From: a bacterium
GTDB taxonomy: Bacteria; Desulfobacterota; Binatia; HRBIN30; CADEER01
DNA: 64,000 bases
Reading direction: 5' to 3'
NCBI GenBank assembly: GCA_019637795.1
Contig: JAHBUY010000006.1
Location: forward strand, 342,287-406,286
In this document: piece by piece, positions 1 to 8,900 of the stretch
How the letters are laid out: each line of letters begins with the position of its first letter
Position numbering within the stretch: the stretch's first letter is position 1
Made by a program: the position numbers and the translations under genes
The notes under the pieces: generated by a model
Told to the model about the DNA's origin: nothing
The model's input: only the letters and a program-made list of their open reading frames with translations
Databases searched by the model: none

Positions 1-877
1 ACTGGTACGGCCGCGTCTCCTCCGGCCGCACGTCGCTGAGCCCGCGGTGGTCGGCCTGGTGGCCGCCCGCCCGGTCGCGCAGCAGGTCCTGGTAGATGTC
101 GCGCAGCGCCAGTTGGCCGATCTTGCGCATGCCCTTCGGCGAGAGCTGGACGCGACCGCCGCGCTGGCCGACGTAGCCGGCCTGCTGCAGCACGAGCAGG
201 AACTGGCGCAGGGTCTGGAAGTCCTGCGCCGCGTCGTTGCCGAGCGCCTCGCGCAGGTCGTCGAGGCTGATGGTCTCGAGCCGGCCGGCGAGCAGGTCGT
301 CCTCGAGCTGCTTCAGGCGCTCCATCTCGCGCATCAGGTCGACCGCCTGCTCGTAATCGAGCGACTGCGGCCCCTGGAACAGCTCGCCGTAGCGGCGCTG
401 GAAGTCCTCCAGGGCGCGCAGCGTCTCCAGCTCCTCGAGCAGCGATTCGAAATCGGCGCGGGCGTCGCCGTCCTCGAAGTCGTAGTCGCGCAACTGCTCG
501 ATGGCGTCCGACAGGCGGCGCGGCAGTTGGTCGAGCTGCGCGCGCTTGGCGGCGGCGGACTCGTCGTCCTGGGCGTCGAGCGTCGCCCGCTCGAGATCGA
601 GCAGCTCCTCGAGCTTCTCCGCCATCGGGTCGAGGGCGCGGTCGAGGTTGTACTGCCGCTGCCGCGCGCGCCCCGCCTCGCGCAATTGCTCGAGGAACTC
701 GTCGAGCCCCATGACCCGCACGCCGTCCATCTCGAGCCCGTGGCGCAGCAGCCACTCCCACGCCTGCTGCAGGTCGTCGGTGTACGACAGGTACTCGGCG
801 AGCTTCTCGAACACCCGCTCCGCGGTCAGCCGCCCCTTCTGGCTGCCGTCCCACTCGGTGTAGCGGATGCGGTGCAT
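1..877 (-). CDS. VWA-type (CoxE-like) partner of MoxR AAA+ ATPase, N-terminal part
   Basis: The gene is cut by the window edge; 292 codons are visible from the ATG (complement of 875-877), whose product begins MHRIRYTEWDGSQ. The visible part is acidic, rich in Glu, Asp, Leu and Gln, and predicted helical, with no signal peptide. It resembles the N-terminal part of proteins encoded next to MoxR/ChlI-like ATPases (the Mycobacterium Rv0958/Rv0959 pair), whose C-terminal half is a von Willebrand factor A domain with a metal-binding site. That half would lie outside the window, so the VWA assignment is inferred from family and context. It follows the ATPase gene on the same strand, 308 bases downstream, with a palindromic repeat between them. 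There is no clear Shine-Dalgarno sequence. Confidence 0.7.
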   Translation of the reverse strand, partial: MHRIRYTEWDGSQKGRLTAERVFEKLAEYLSYTDDLQQAWEWLLRHGLEMDGVRVMGLDEFLEQLREAGRARQRQYNLDRALDPMAEKLEELLDLERATLDAQDDESAAAKRAQLDQLPRRLSDAIEQLRDYDFEDGDARADFESLLEELETLRALEDFQRRYGELFQGPQSLDYEQAVDLMREMERLKQLEDDLLAGRLETISLDDLREALGNDAAQDFQTLRQFLLVLQQAGYVGQRGGRVQLSPKGMRKIGQLALRDIYQDLLRDRAGGHQADHRGLSDVRPEETRPYQ

Positions 878-885
878 GAAGGCAG

Positions 886-969
886 GCTGTTACGCGGTTA
901 GGCTGCTACGCTGTTAGGGATGGTGTTCGGACTCGATCTCATCGCTCCGACCCCCGACAGCGTAACAGC
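886..969. repeat. Short inverted repeat beside the 1004-1185 element
   Basis: The arms GCTGTTACGC (886-895) and GCGTAACAGC (960-969) are perfect complements. The intervening sequence repeats related GTTAGG/CTGTTA words. A related AGGTCGTTAG... inverted pair flanks the element at 44245-44425, so this may be a second, outer repeat unit. Together with the element at 1004-1185 it fills the 308-base gap between the AAA+ and VWA genes; I see no gene in that gap. Confidence 0.5.
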
Positions 970-1003
970 GTACCCCCCCTCACAGCCTCTCTTAGCCCTG
1001 TTG

Positions 1004-1185
1004 TGACGAAAACGTTCCACCACGGAGGCACGGAGACACGGAGTCACCTGGACAAGAGAGGGTTCAGGGGCGAGATCCCCAACGCCATCAGTAATGGCCA
1101 TAGGGATTGCGCCCACCCGCCTTTCCCACGCTGCACCCTCCGTGTCTCCGTGCCTCCGTGGTGAAATTCTTTTGTCGTATCGAGG
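1004..1185. repeat. MITE-like palindromic element, family A copy 1
   Basis: Long imperfect terminal inverted repeats carry the word CCACGGAGGCACGGAGACAC on the left and its complement on the right. Between them is a core shared with 31766-31955 and 44245-44425, including GACAAGAGAGGGTT, CCCCAACGCCATCA and AATGGCCATAGGGAT. The core folds on itself (GCCAT/ATGGC, GATCCCC/GGGAT). The right edge (CCTCGATACGAC read on the minus strand) starts at the base after the TAA stop of the AAA+ gene. The far left end is degenerate. No transposase is present and I see no convincing target-site duplication. Confidence 0.8.
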
Positions 1186-2607
1186 TTAGGCCTTGTAGCT
1201 CCATCGCGTCCCCTCGCCGTCGCGATTGAGCTTCTGGTGCAGGTGCAGGCCCTCGAAGATGAGCTCGCTGGCGGCGGCGATGAAGCCGGGGCTCTCGTAG
1301 GGCCCGAGGTGGCACACCGCCTCGCGCAGTCCGGGGATCTTCTCCACGCCCTCCAGGTAGTCCTGGGCGGGCATGGCGTCGCTCACCTCGACGCCCCAGC
1401 CGGCTTCGAAGTGGGCGATCACCGGCGCCAGTTGCTCGAGCGTCAGATGGCGGTCGAAGATCGCCAGGATGGCGCGGTTGACCAGGCGTTCGATGATGTC
1501 GGCCTCGCTGCGCTCCTCGGCGGCGTACTCGATCTCGATCTTGCCGGCGGTCGAGGCGTGCAGCGCGTGCAGGTCGCTCAGGCGCGGGACGATCTCCGAC
1601 TCGCCGTTGCGCACGGCGCGCTTCTCGGCGTTGCTGAGCACGCTCTCGTAGTTGTTGATGGTGACGCGGACGCTGACCCCCGACGCCTGGTTGATGTCGG
1701 GACAGGCGCGCGCCTCGAACGTCACCTGGGCGATGATCGCCTTCAGGAAGTCGGGGACGTGGACGGCGCGGCCGCCGCGGTCGATCGCCGGCAGCTCCTG
1801 CTCCATGATCGCGATCTCGTGCGGCAGGCTGCGCGGATAGTGGGTGCGGATCTGGACGTCGAAGCGGTCCTTGAGCGGCGTGATGATGCGGCCGCGCGAG
1901 GTGTAGTCCTCGGGGTTGGCGCTGGCGACGATGACCACGTCGAGCGGCAGCCGGATCCGGTAGCCTTTGATCTGGACGTCCTTCTCCTCCATCAGGTTGA
2001 AGAGGCCGACCTGCACCTTCTCGGTGAGGTCGGGCAGCTCGTTGATGGCGAAGATGCCGCGGTTCGAGCGCGGCACCAGGCCGTAGTGGATGGTGTCCTC
2101 GTCGGCGAGATAGCGCCCCTCGGCGACCTTGATCGGATCGACCTCGCCGATCAGGTCGGCGATCGACGCGTCGGGCGTCGCCAGCTTCTCGCCGTAGCGC
2201 GCCGCGCGGCCGATCCAGACGATCGGCGCCGCGTCGCCCTCCTCGGCGACCCGCGTGCGGCAGGCCTTGCAGATCGGCGCGTAGGGATCGTCGTGCAGCG
2301 GGCAGTCCGCGAGCGCCGGGATCGCCTCGTCGAGCAGCGCCGTCAGGCCGCGGATGATGCGCGACTTGGCCTGACCGCGTTCGCCGAGGAAGACCATGTG
2401 GTGGCCGGCGAGCAGCGCGTTCTCGATCTCCGGGATCACCGTCTCGTCGAAGCCGATGATGCCGGGCAGCAGCGGTTCGCGCCGCGCCAGCCGATCGAGC
2501 AGGTTGCGCCGCATCTCCTCGCGCACCGGCCGCACCGTGACGCCGGCGGCGCGCAGCTCTCCGAGGGTTCGCGGCCGGGCCGCGCCGCTCGTCGCGTCGG
2601 ATGACAT
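1186..2607 (-). CDS. MoxR/magnesium-chelatase-like AAA+ ATPase
   Basis: This 473-residue AAA+ ATPase of the MoxR/ChlI/BchI type is probably a chaperone that works with a VWA-domain partner. Walker A is GERGQAKS near residues 74-81, a Walker B-like segment is FAINELPDL, and the sensor region reads VASANPEDYTSRGRI followed by TPLKDRF, typical of the ChlI subgroup. A Cys-containing insert (CPLHDDPYAPICKACR, about residues 105-122) is also found in the Rv0958-type subfamily. The ATG at 2607 has no Shine-Dalgarno sequence but lies 8 bases after a good -10 box, suggesting a leaderless transcript. The VWA-like gene follows downstream. Substrates are unknown; the Mg-chelatase name in such annotations is usually homology only, since no tetrapyrrole genes are nearby. 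Confidence 0.88.
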   Translation of the reverse strand: MSSDATSGAARPRTLGELRAAGVTVRPVREEMRRNLLDRLARREPLLPGIIGFDETVIPEIENALLAGHHMVFLGERGQAKSRIIRGLTALLDEAIPALADCPLHDDPYAPICKACRTRVAEEGDAAPIVWIGRAARYGEKLATPDASIADLIGEVDPIKVAEGRYLADEDTIHYGLVPRSNRGIFAINELPDLTEKVQVGLFNLMEEKDVQIKGYRIRLPLDVVIVASANPEDYTSRGRIITPLKDRFDVQIRTHYPRSLPHEIAIMEQELPAIDRGGRAVHVPDFLKAIIAQVTFEARACPDINQASGVSVRVTINNYESVLSNAEKRAVRNGESEIVPRLSDLHALHASTAGKIEIEYAAEERSEADIIERLVNRAILAIFDRHLTLEQLAPVIAHFEAGWGVEVSDAMPAQDYLEGVEKIPGLREAVCHLGPYESPGFIAAASELIFEGLHLHQKLNRDGEGTRWSYKA

Positions 2608-2615
2608 CGGCCGCG

Positions 2616-2644
2616 AGTATAGGGGGGTGCCTGGGGGTCGGCAA
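2616..2644 (-). promoter_or_regulatory. Promoter of the AAA+ ATPase gene
   Basis: On the minus strand TTGCCG (2644-2639) is followed after 17 bases by TATACT (2621-2616), and the ATG at 2607 begins 8 bases after the -10 box. Transcription would start at or next to the start codon. It is divergent from the corA promoter in the same 131-base gap. Confidence 0.6.
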
Positions 2645-2702
2645 CCGCCGGGGCGCGCCGTGCAGGGAGCGCGGAAGACGCCCCGCGGCGCCGCCCCGGC
2701 GA

Positions 2703-2730
2703 TTGCGCCGCGGCGAGCGCCCGCTATAAG
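2703..2730 (+). promoter_or_regulatory. Promoter of corA
   Basis: TTGCGC (2703-2708) and TATAAG (2725-2730) are 16 bases apart, and the corA ATG is at 2739, only 8 bases after the -10 box. No ribosome binding site fits in that interval, so the mRNA is probably leaderless. Confidence 0.6.
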
Positions 2731-2738
2731 CGCCGCCC

Positions 2739-3722
2739 ATGAACATGGTCGTGAACTGCGCCGCCTACGAGCACGGCCGGCGGGTGCGCAACATCCCGAT
2801 CGACGACATCAGCGAGGTCCTCGAGCTGCCCGGGCCGTTCGTCTGGGTCGGCCTGCACGAGCCCGACGAGCCGCTGCTGCGCCAGATCCAGCAGGAGTTC
2901 GGGCTGCACGATCTCGCGGTCGAGGACGCGCTGCGCGCCCACCAGCGGCCGAAGCTCGAGGAGTACGGCGACGCGTTGTTCGTCGTCCTGCGCACGGCGC
3001 GCATCGACGACGGCGGCGCCGGGCACATCGTGCTCGGCGAGACGCATCTCTTCGTCGGCCCGCGCTACATCGTCTCGATCCGCCACGGCGCCTCGGCCTC
3101 GTATGCCGACGTGCGGCACCGCTGCGAGACCACCCCGCACCTCCTGAAGAAGGGCCCGGGGTTCGTCCTCTACGCGATCATGGACTTCGTGGTCGACCAC
3201 TACTTCCCGATCGTCGACCAGCTCGAGGACCGGCTCGATTCGATCGAGGAGGCGATCTTCTCCTCCGCGACGCCGGACCGCGGCGCCGTCGAGGAGATCT
3301 ACGACCTCAAGCGCGATCTGCTGGTCGGCAAGCGCGCGGTGTCGCCGCTGGTCGACATCTGCAACCGGCTGATGCGTTTCGATCTGGCGGTCATCCCCGA
3401 GGACACGCGGCCCTACTTCCGCGACGTCTACGATCACGCCATCCGCATCAACGAGACCATCGACACCCTGCGCGAGCTGGTCACCAGCGCCCTCGAGGCG
3501 AAGCTGTCGCTGATCTCGGTCGAGCAGAGCGACATCACCAAGAAGCTCGCCGCCTGGGCGGCGATCATCGCCGTGCCGACGATGATCGCCGGCATCTACG
3601 GCATGAACTTCGAGTTCATCCCCGAGCTGCGCTGGCACTACGGCTACCCCAGCGTGGTGGCCATGATGCTCGGCATCTGCGGCTTCCTCTACTGGCGCTT
3701 CCGCGCGGCGGGCTGGCTCTAG
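2739..3722 (+). CDS. corA: CorA-family magnesium/divalent cation channel
   Basis: This 327-residue inner-membrane protein has the CorA layout: a long soluble N-terminal domain of mixed and long helices, then two C-terminal transmembrane helices. The signature Gly-Met-Asn is at about residues 288-290 (context GIYGMNFEF), just after the first membrane helix, and the tail is short and basic. Proteins of this family form pentameric channels that import Mg2+ (some carry Co2+, Ni2+ or Zn2+). The length is normal for the family. The ATG has no Shine-Dalgarno sequence and sits just after a promoter. The gene is convergent with the next one, with only nine bases between stop codons, so no separate terminator is visible. 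Confidence 0.93.
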   Translation: MNMVVNCAAYEHGRRVRNIPIDDISEVLELPGPFVWVGLHEPDEPLLRQIQQEFGLHDLAVEDALRAHQRPKLEEYGDALFVVLRTARIDDGGAGHIVLGETHLFVGPRYIVSIRHGASASYADVRHRCETTPHLLKKGPGFVLYAIMDFVVDHYFPIVDQLEDRLDSIEEAIFSSATPDRGAVEEIYDLKRDLLVGKRAVSPLVDICNRLMRFDLAVIPEDTRPYFRDVYDHAIRINETIDTLRELVTSALEAKLSLISVEQSDITKKLAAWAAIIAVPTMIAGIYGMNFEFIPELRWHYGYPSVVAMMLGICGFLYWRFRAAGWL

Positions 3723-3731
3723 CCGGGCGGC

Positions 3732-4712
3732 TCACAGGCCGGGGAGCGGCGGCGGACCCGGCGGGCGCGGCGCGGCCGGCGGCGGCAGCGGCACGGCGGA
3801 CAGTCGTTCGGGGTGCACCTCGACGTCGACCCGTCCCGCCGCCTCGGCATACAGCGCCTCCAGGCGCCGGTGCCGCTTCTCCGCCAGCACCTGGGCGCGG
3901 ATCAGCGGCGCCACCTCCTCGAGCGGTCGCCGCGTCGCCGGGCGGGTGTCGACCAGCCGGATGACGTACAGGCCGTCCGCCGTCTCGAGCAGCGGCGCGA
4001 GCTGCCCGGCGCGTTCGAGCGCGAAGACGGCCGCGACGACGGCGGGAGCGAAGCGGCCGTCGGGTTGTCCGGCGACCAGCCAGCCGGTGTCGCCGCCGAG
4101 GTAGCGGCTCGCCTGGTCGTCCGAGTACTGCGCCGCCAGCGCCGCGAAGCGCGCCGCCTCCGGCTGCTGCTCCACTTCGGCGCGCACCGCGGCGGCGCGG
4201 GCCCGCGTCGCGACCACCGTGGTCTCCGCGGCGGGCTGGCGGAGGGCGAAGTGGATGATCGCGGCGCGCGCCGCGGCGGGAATGGTGAAGGCCTGGGGAT
4301 GGGCGTCGTAGAAGGCGGCCACCTCGTCGTCGCCGACCCCCAGCGCGTCCAGGATCGGGTCGACCGCCTCCTCCCGATACTTGCCGGCGAGGATGTCCAG
4401 CATGTCGCGCCGCACGCCGTAGTCGTCGAGATAGCCGCGGGCGCGGCCATTGGCGGCCAGCACCTCGGTGCGCACCATCTCGTCCAGCAGGGCGCGCCGC
4501 GCCTCCTCGCTGGGGAAGTTGGCCGGGCCGCCGCGCCGCGCCATCTCGGCGCCGAAGTCGTCGACGCTGATCGACCGACCGTCGACGACGGCCAGCGGCG
4601 CCGCCGGCGCCGCGACCGGGGCGCGCTCCCGGCCGCGCGGCAGATGCTGCACGCCGATCGCCAGCAGCGCGCCGGCGATCGCGGCGAGGAGGAGCCTGCC
4701 CCAGGGCCTCAC
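3732..4712 (-). CDS. Exported parvulin-type peptidyl-prolyl isomerase (SurA/PpiC-like)
   Basis: The 326-residue protein starts with a single hydrophobic segment (LLLAAIAGALLAIGV) that acts as a signal peptide or membrane anchor. A SurA-N-like helical chaperone region covers about residues 45-145, and a PpiC rotamase domain about 145-255 contains YSDDQASRYLGGDTGWL and ends with GLYVIRLVD. The C-terminus is Pro-rich. This layout is that of periplasmic folding factors such as SurA, PpiD and PrsA, which assist outer-membrane or secreted proteins. It stands alone on the minus strand, directly downstream of the three exported proteins at 4801-16725, so it could serve their folding; that link is inference from position. 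Confidence 0.85.
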   Translation of the reverse strand: MRPWGRLLLAAIAGALLAIGVQHLPRGRERAPVAAPAAPLAVVDGRSISVDDFGAEMARRGGPANFPSEEARRALLDEMVRTEVLAANGRARGYLDDYGVRRDMLDILAGKYREEAVDPILDALGVGDDEVAAFYDAHPQAFTIPAAARAAIIHFALRQPAAETTVVATRARAAAVRAEVEQQPEAARFAALAAQYSDDQASRYLGGDTGWLVAGQPDGRFAPAVVAAVFALERAGQLAPLLETADGLYVIRLVDTRPATRRPLEEVAPLIRAQVLAEKRHRRLEALYAEAAGRVDVEVHPERLSAVPLPPPAAPRPPGPPPLPGL

Positions 4713-4800
4713 GGGCGGCGGCGCGACAGGGCGCGCGAGCGGTCGCCGGCGCGGCCGGCGCGGCGGAAGGATCCGCCCCGCCAGCCGGCCGGATGGCGCT

Positions 4801-5919
4801 TCAGGAGCCGCACGAGGTCAGCGCCCGGCTGACCGCCGCGATCAGCTCGGAGATGGTGATGGTGCCGTCGCCGTTGCCGTCGCCGGCCGGGCACTGCGCC
4901 ACCGGCGTGGTGCCGAGGGCGATGTTGACCATGCGGATCAGCTCCGAGATCGCGACCTGGCCGTCGCCATCGCAGTCGCCGGCGCAGCCGCCCGTGCCCG
5001 GGGTCACGGTCGGCGTCGGCGAGGGCGTCGTCGGCCCGCCGGTGCCGGTGCGCACCGGCGTCGCGGTCACCGTCGGCGTCGCCACCCGCTGGCCGCAGGC
5101 GCCGCCCGGGCACTGGGCGGCGTCGAGGCAGGAGTAGCCCGCCTGGCTGCCATCGAGACAGACCAGGGTGGGCGAGACGCAGGTCGAGCCGGGGCACTGC
5201 GCGTTGCGCAGACACGGCAACCCCTTGCGCGCGCCGTCCAGGCAGAGCTTCTGCGAGCCGACGCAGGAGCCGCCGGCGCAGTTCTGCGCCACGTCGCAGC
5301 ACTCGCCCGCCTGGGCGCCGCCGCTGCACGTGCCGCGCCCCGGGTTGATCGCGCAGGCGACGGCGGTGGAACACGCCGCCTCGATGCACTGACAGGCCTG
5401 CCCGTCGGCGCTGCCGCCGTCGCACAGCGCCCGGGCGACGGTGCAGAAGCCGCCGGGGCAGTCGACGTCGCCGACGCAGGTCTGGCCGTCCCGGCCGCCG
5501 CCGCTGCACAGCGCCTTGCCGCCCGAGAGATCGCGGCGGATGACCGTACCGCCGCGCACGGCGACCTCGCCCGCCAGACGGTCGTTGATGAAGAGTTGCA
5601 CGGTGCTGCCGTCGAGGGCGGTGCCGGCGGGCAGCACCTCGCCGCTCTGGGTGGCCTGGGCGAGGGAGATCGCCAGACCGTAGAACGCCGGCGCCGCCGC
5701 GTTGGCGCCGACCACCGAGGATCCGAGCACGGTGTCGCCGAGGCGCGCCGAGACGACGCCGCCCGGCACCGGCTGGCCGTTGACCGAGACGCGCCCGTAG
5801 CACATCGCGTCGGGCGTGCTCAGCGCCGCCTGGCTCGCCGCGCCGCCGCAGGCGACGCTCAGGCAGACGGCGAGCAGCATCCCGGCGCGCCGCCGCGCGG
5901 CCGATTCCGTGGCAGCCAT
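4801..5919 (-). CDS. Exported Cys-rich protein with C-terminal dockerin-like EF-hand pair
   Basis: I chose the ATG at 5919 because GAGGAGGCGGGAC precedes it and a signal peptide follows (GMLLAVCLSVACGGAASQA, with a possible lipobox-like Cys); longer forms lack both. The 372-residue product has an N-terminal beta-rich region (about 30-130), five or six Cys modules of the type CxGG..G..C....DCPGG.C (about 135-270), a Thr/Pro linker (about 275-308), and a C-terminal pair of Ca-binding-loop helices: GDCDGDGQVAISELIRMVN and GDGNGDGTITISELIAAVS. The last region looks like a dockerin type I module, which in other systems docks to cohesins. No enzymatic domain is recognised. It follows the giant gene by 70 bases and is probably co-transcribed with it. 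Confidence 0.75.
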   Translation of the reverse strand: MAATESAARRRAGMLLAVCLSVACGGAASQAALSTPDAMCYGRVSVNGQPVPGGVVSARLGDTVLGSSVVGANAAAPAFYGLAISLAQATQSGEVLPAGTALDGSTVQLFINDRLAGEVAVRGGTVIRRDLSGGKALCSGGGRDGQTCVGDVDCPGGFCTVARALCDGGSADGQACQCIEAACSTAVACAINPGRGTCSGGAQAGECCDVAQNCAGGSCVGSQKLCLDGARKGLPCLRNAQCPGSTCVSPTLVCLDGSQAGYSCLDAAQCPGGACGQRVATPTVTATPVRTGTGGPTTPSPTPTVTPGTGGCAGDCDGDGQVAISELIRMVNIALGTTPVAQCPAGDGNGDGTITISELIAAVSRALTSCGS

Positions 5920-5989
5920 GGGTCCCGCCTCCTCGTTGCCGAAGGCCGTTCGCGGACGGCGTGTCGCGTGCGGCGCCGGCGTCTGCATC

Positions 5990-8900
5990 TCAGTTCCCCG
6001 ACAGCGCATAGGTCTGGAAGAAGATGAGGATGTCCGAGATGCCCTTGCCGTCGCGGGCAACGCCATTCGGATCGACCACCGTGCCGCCACCGGCCACCGG
6101 CTTTCCGTAGATGAAGGTGTTGAGGCCCTGGTCGGCGTCGGCCAGCAGGGTGCCGCCGGTGATGATGAGCACCCAGCGCGTGTTCCACACCGAGCGGGCG
6201 ATGGCGCGGCTCTCGGTCGTCACCTGGCCGGAGTCGAGCGAACCGCTGTCGTGATAGGCGCGGAAGCTGGAGTGGCGGCGGATGTCGCCGATCGGATCGC
6301 TCAGCGAATCGAGCTGCGGGATCCAGGTGAGGTCGCTGAGGGTGGTGTTGCCGATCGGGAACGGCACCGGGATGCGCTGGTCGAGGATGGCCCAGTTGCG
6401 GGTGCGGAAGTCGCCGGCGGCGGGCGACCGCAGCACGTCGGCGCCGACCGGAATGAGATAGACGCGCGGCGTGTTGGACAGCCCCTGGGCGTTGTAGTTC
6501 TTGAACCACACGCCCATGGTCCGCACCTTGGTGGCGAAGTTGGTCGGATCGTAGGCGCTGTCGCCGCCCGACAGCGGCCAGCCGAAGAAGTTCAGGCCGA
6601 AGGTGACGGTGGTCGGGATCGGGATGACGATGCCCGGCAGCGGCGTGCTGCCCTGCGGCCCGGGCGGGCGGGCGAAGCGCCGGAAGGCCTCGACGTCCCA
6701 CAGGTTGGCCACCCGATGCTGCGCCAGGGTCGAGCGCCAGACGTCGTCCGACCCATCGAGGACGCGGAACAGCTCCTTGCGCAGCGAGAAGCGGTTGGTC
6801 TCGGTCTGCGGGGTGTTGAAGCCGAGCTGTCCCTTGAGGACGCTGAAGTTGGCCTTCATCTGCGCCAGCGTGTCGCCCAGCCCGGGCGAGCCGGCGACCG
6901 GTTGCCCGTCGACGAACTGGCCGAGGCTGCGCTGGCGGACGATGTCGGTGAGGAACTTCCGCCCCGCCTGCGGCGCCGTGCCCTGCAGGTTGGTCTCGTA
7001 GTCGTAGGCGGCGGCGGTGAGATACGCATAGCGCGACGCGAGATCGAGCTGCGCCCGGTACTTCTGCAGCGCGTCGTTGCGGAAGACGCGGAAGGCCATG
7101 TCGCTGTAGCGGCGCTCGGCGACCTTGGAGGCGGTCATCTTGCGGAACGCCTCGAGCTCGTCGATCAGACGCACGCCGCGGGCGAGCGTGCCCTGCAGGC
7201 GCGCCGCCGCCTGGCGCGCCGCCTCGGCCTGGGTCAGCGCCTCGAGCCGCAGGCTCGGCTCCTGGCGCAGCTTCTCGCCCAGGGTGCCGAGCAGGTTGAA
7301 GCTCTCGAAGTCATCGTCCAGGCCCTGCAGCGCGATGCCGTCGACCTGCGCCTGGATCTCGTTCGCCTGTTCGAAGCCGAGCTGCGCCAGCTCGGCCGCA
7401 TCGCCGCCGATGCCCAGGCCCATGAGGGTCCCCGCGACCGTCGCCTTGAGCGCGCCGCGCACCCCGGAGAGGGCGTCGAAGGCCAGCCCCGTGACCTTGG
7501 GAACCGACTCCGCTCCGGCTTCGACGAAGCTCTTCATGGTCTCGCTGGTGCGCTTCAGGCCCAGCTCGACGCCCTTGGCGGCGAAGATCAGCGCGTTCAT
7601 GCTGAGCTTGGTGTTCTTGGTGCGGTTGAGGATGACCAGGCGATCGGCGGCCAGCCTGTTCTGGCCGCGGATGGTCGAGAAGACGCATTCGATGTCGCCG
7701 ATCAGCCGCTCGTAGTCCTTCACCGCGCGCTCGAACTGGGCGCGCGTCTGCAGCAGGTCGGACTGCGCCAACTGCAGCTCGCCGGGCGACTCGCGGGTCG
7801 TCCAGCTCGCGTCCTTGATGCGGCCGAAGCCGCTGTTCGAGAGCGTCACCGTCACCGTGCTCGGCGTCGTCACCAGCGTGCCGTCGGAGTTGAACCGCAG
7901 CTTGCTGCTGGAGTCGTAGCGGCAGGTGCCCTCCTGCGCTTCGCAGTTGTCGGTTTCAGGCACCGCCACGGAGAGCGTGTACGACGACGAGCCGGCGGTG
8001 AGCAGGTCCGGAATCTCGCCGGTCAGCTCGGATTCGTCGACCACGTTCCAGTTCCAGACGTCGGGCCCGGTGTAGCCCAGCTTGTAGGTGCGGCCCGGGC
8101 CGATGTCCTCCTTGTACGGCGAGCCGAAGAGCTCGATCAGGCGGTTGTTGTAGTCGCGCTCCTGCTGCGCCACGTTGCGGGCGAAGTCGACCGCGGTGTC
8201 CTGGTTGCGACGCAGCAGTTGCGTCAGGCCGTTGGCGTAGTCGAACACCCGTACCGCGTTGGCCAGGGCGACCCCGGCGCGATCCGCGATCTGCTCGTAG
8301 TGCTGCTTGCCCTGGACGCTCGAGCCGACCTGCAGGAAGGCGGGATCGACGTCGAAGGGCACGACGTTCTTGGCCAGGCCGAGCGGGTTCATGCCCTGGT
8401 CGACGAGGTCGAGCTGGGCCTGCACGGCGAGCGACTGGCTGGCGATCTCGGCCAGCTCGGGCACCGTCGTGCGGTCGATCTTCTCGATGCCCGGAGGGGC
8501 ATCGCTCTGCGGCGGCAGGATGGCGTTGGCGACCACCCAGTCGAAGAAGGCGCCCTGACCGGAGCGGGCGGCCCACTCGGAGACGCCGAAGGCGCGGCTG
8601 GCGTCGGTGTCCTTGTAGCCCTGCCACTGGCCGGCCGGGTCGTCGACCCAGCGCTGGCGGTAGGTGAGGTCGACGATCTGCGCCCCGGTGCGGGCGCGCG
8701 CCGCCGCCGCGGCGGCGAAGCGGCGCTCGTCGGTGAAGTCGACCAGCACCTCGCTGCCGGCGACCAGGACCGAATCCGAGCGCGGCAGCCAGATGAAGTT
8801 GGGATGGCGCAGCAGCTTGTAGTAGCCGGTGAGCGCCGTCAGGTAGTGCCCCCAGGCGTCGCCGTGCCCCTGCGGGAAGAGCTTGCGGGCATCGAATTCG

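Noticed and set aside
47..901. A 284-codon plus-strand frame over the VWA-type gene.
   Set aside because: Leu/Val/Arg-rich antisense shadow; the minus-strand frame from 877 has a credible product matching the neighbour of MoxR-type ATPases.
898..1116. Small frames inside family A elements (also 31773-32045 and 44201-44440), with peptides such as LRASVV and RHGGTE.
   Set aside because: They arise from the palindrome in all frames, differ between copies at the reading-frame level, and have no ribosome binding site. Conservation is of DNA structure, not of a protein.
1015..1165. Repeated CACGGAGG / CACGGAGAC words that at first look like a short CRISPR array.
   Set aside because: Units are 8-9 bases, without spacers of constant length, arranged as two inverted arms, and there are no cas genes.
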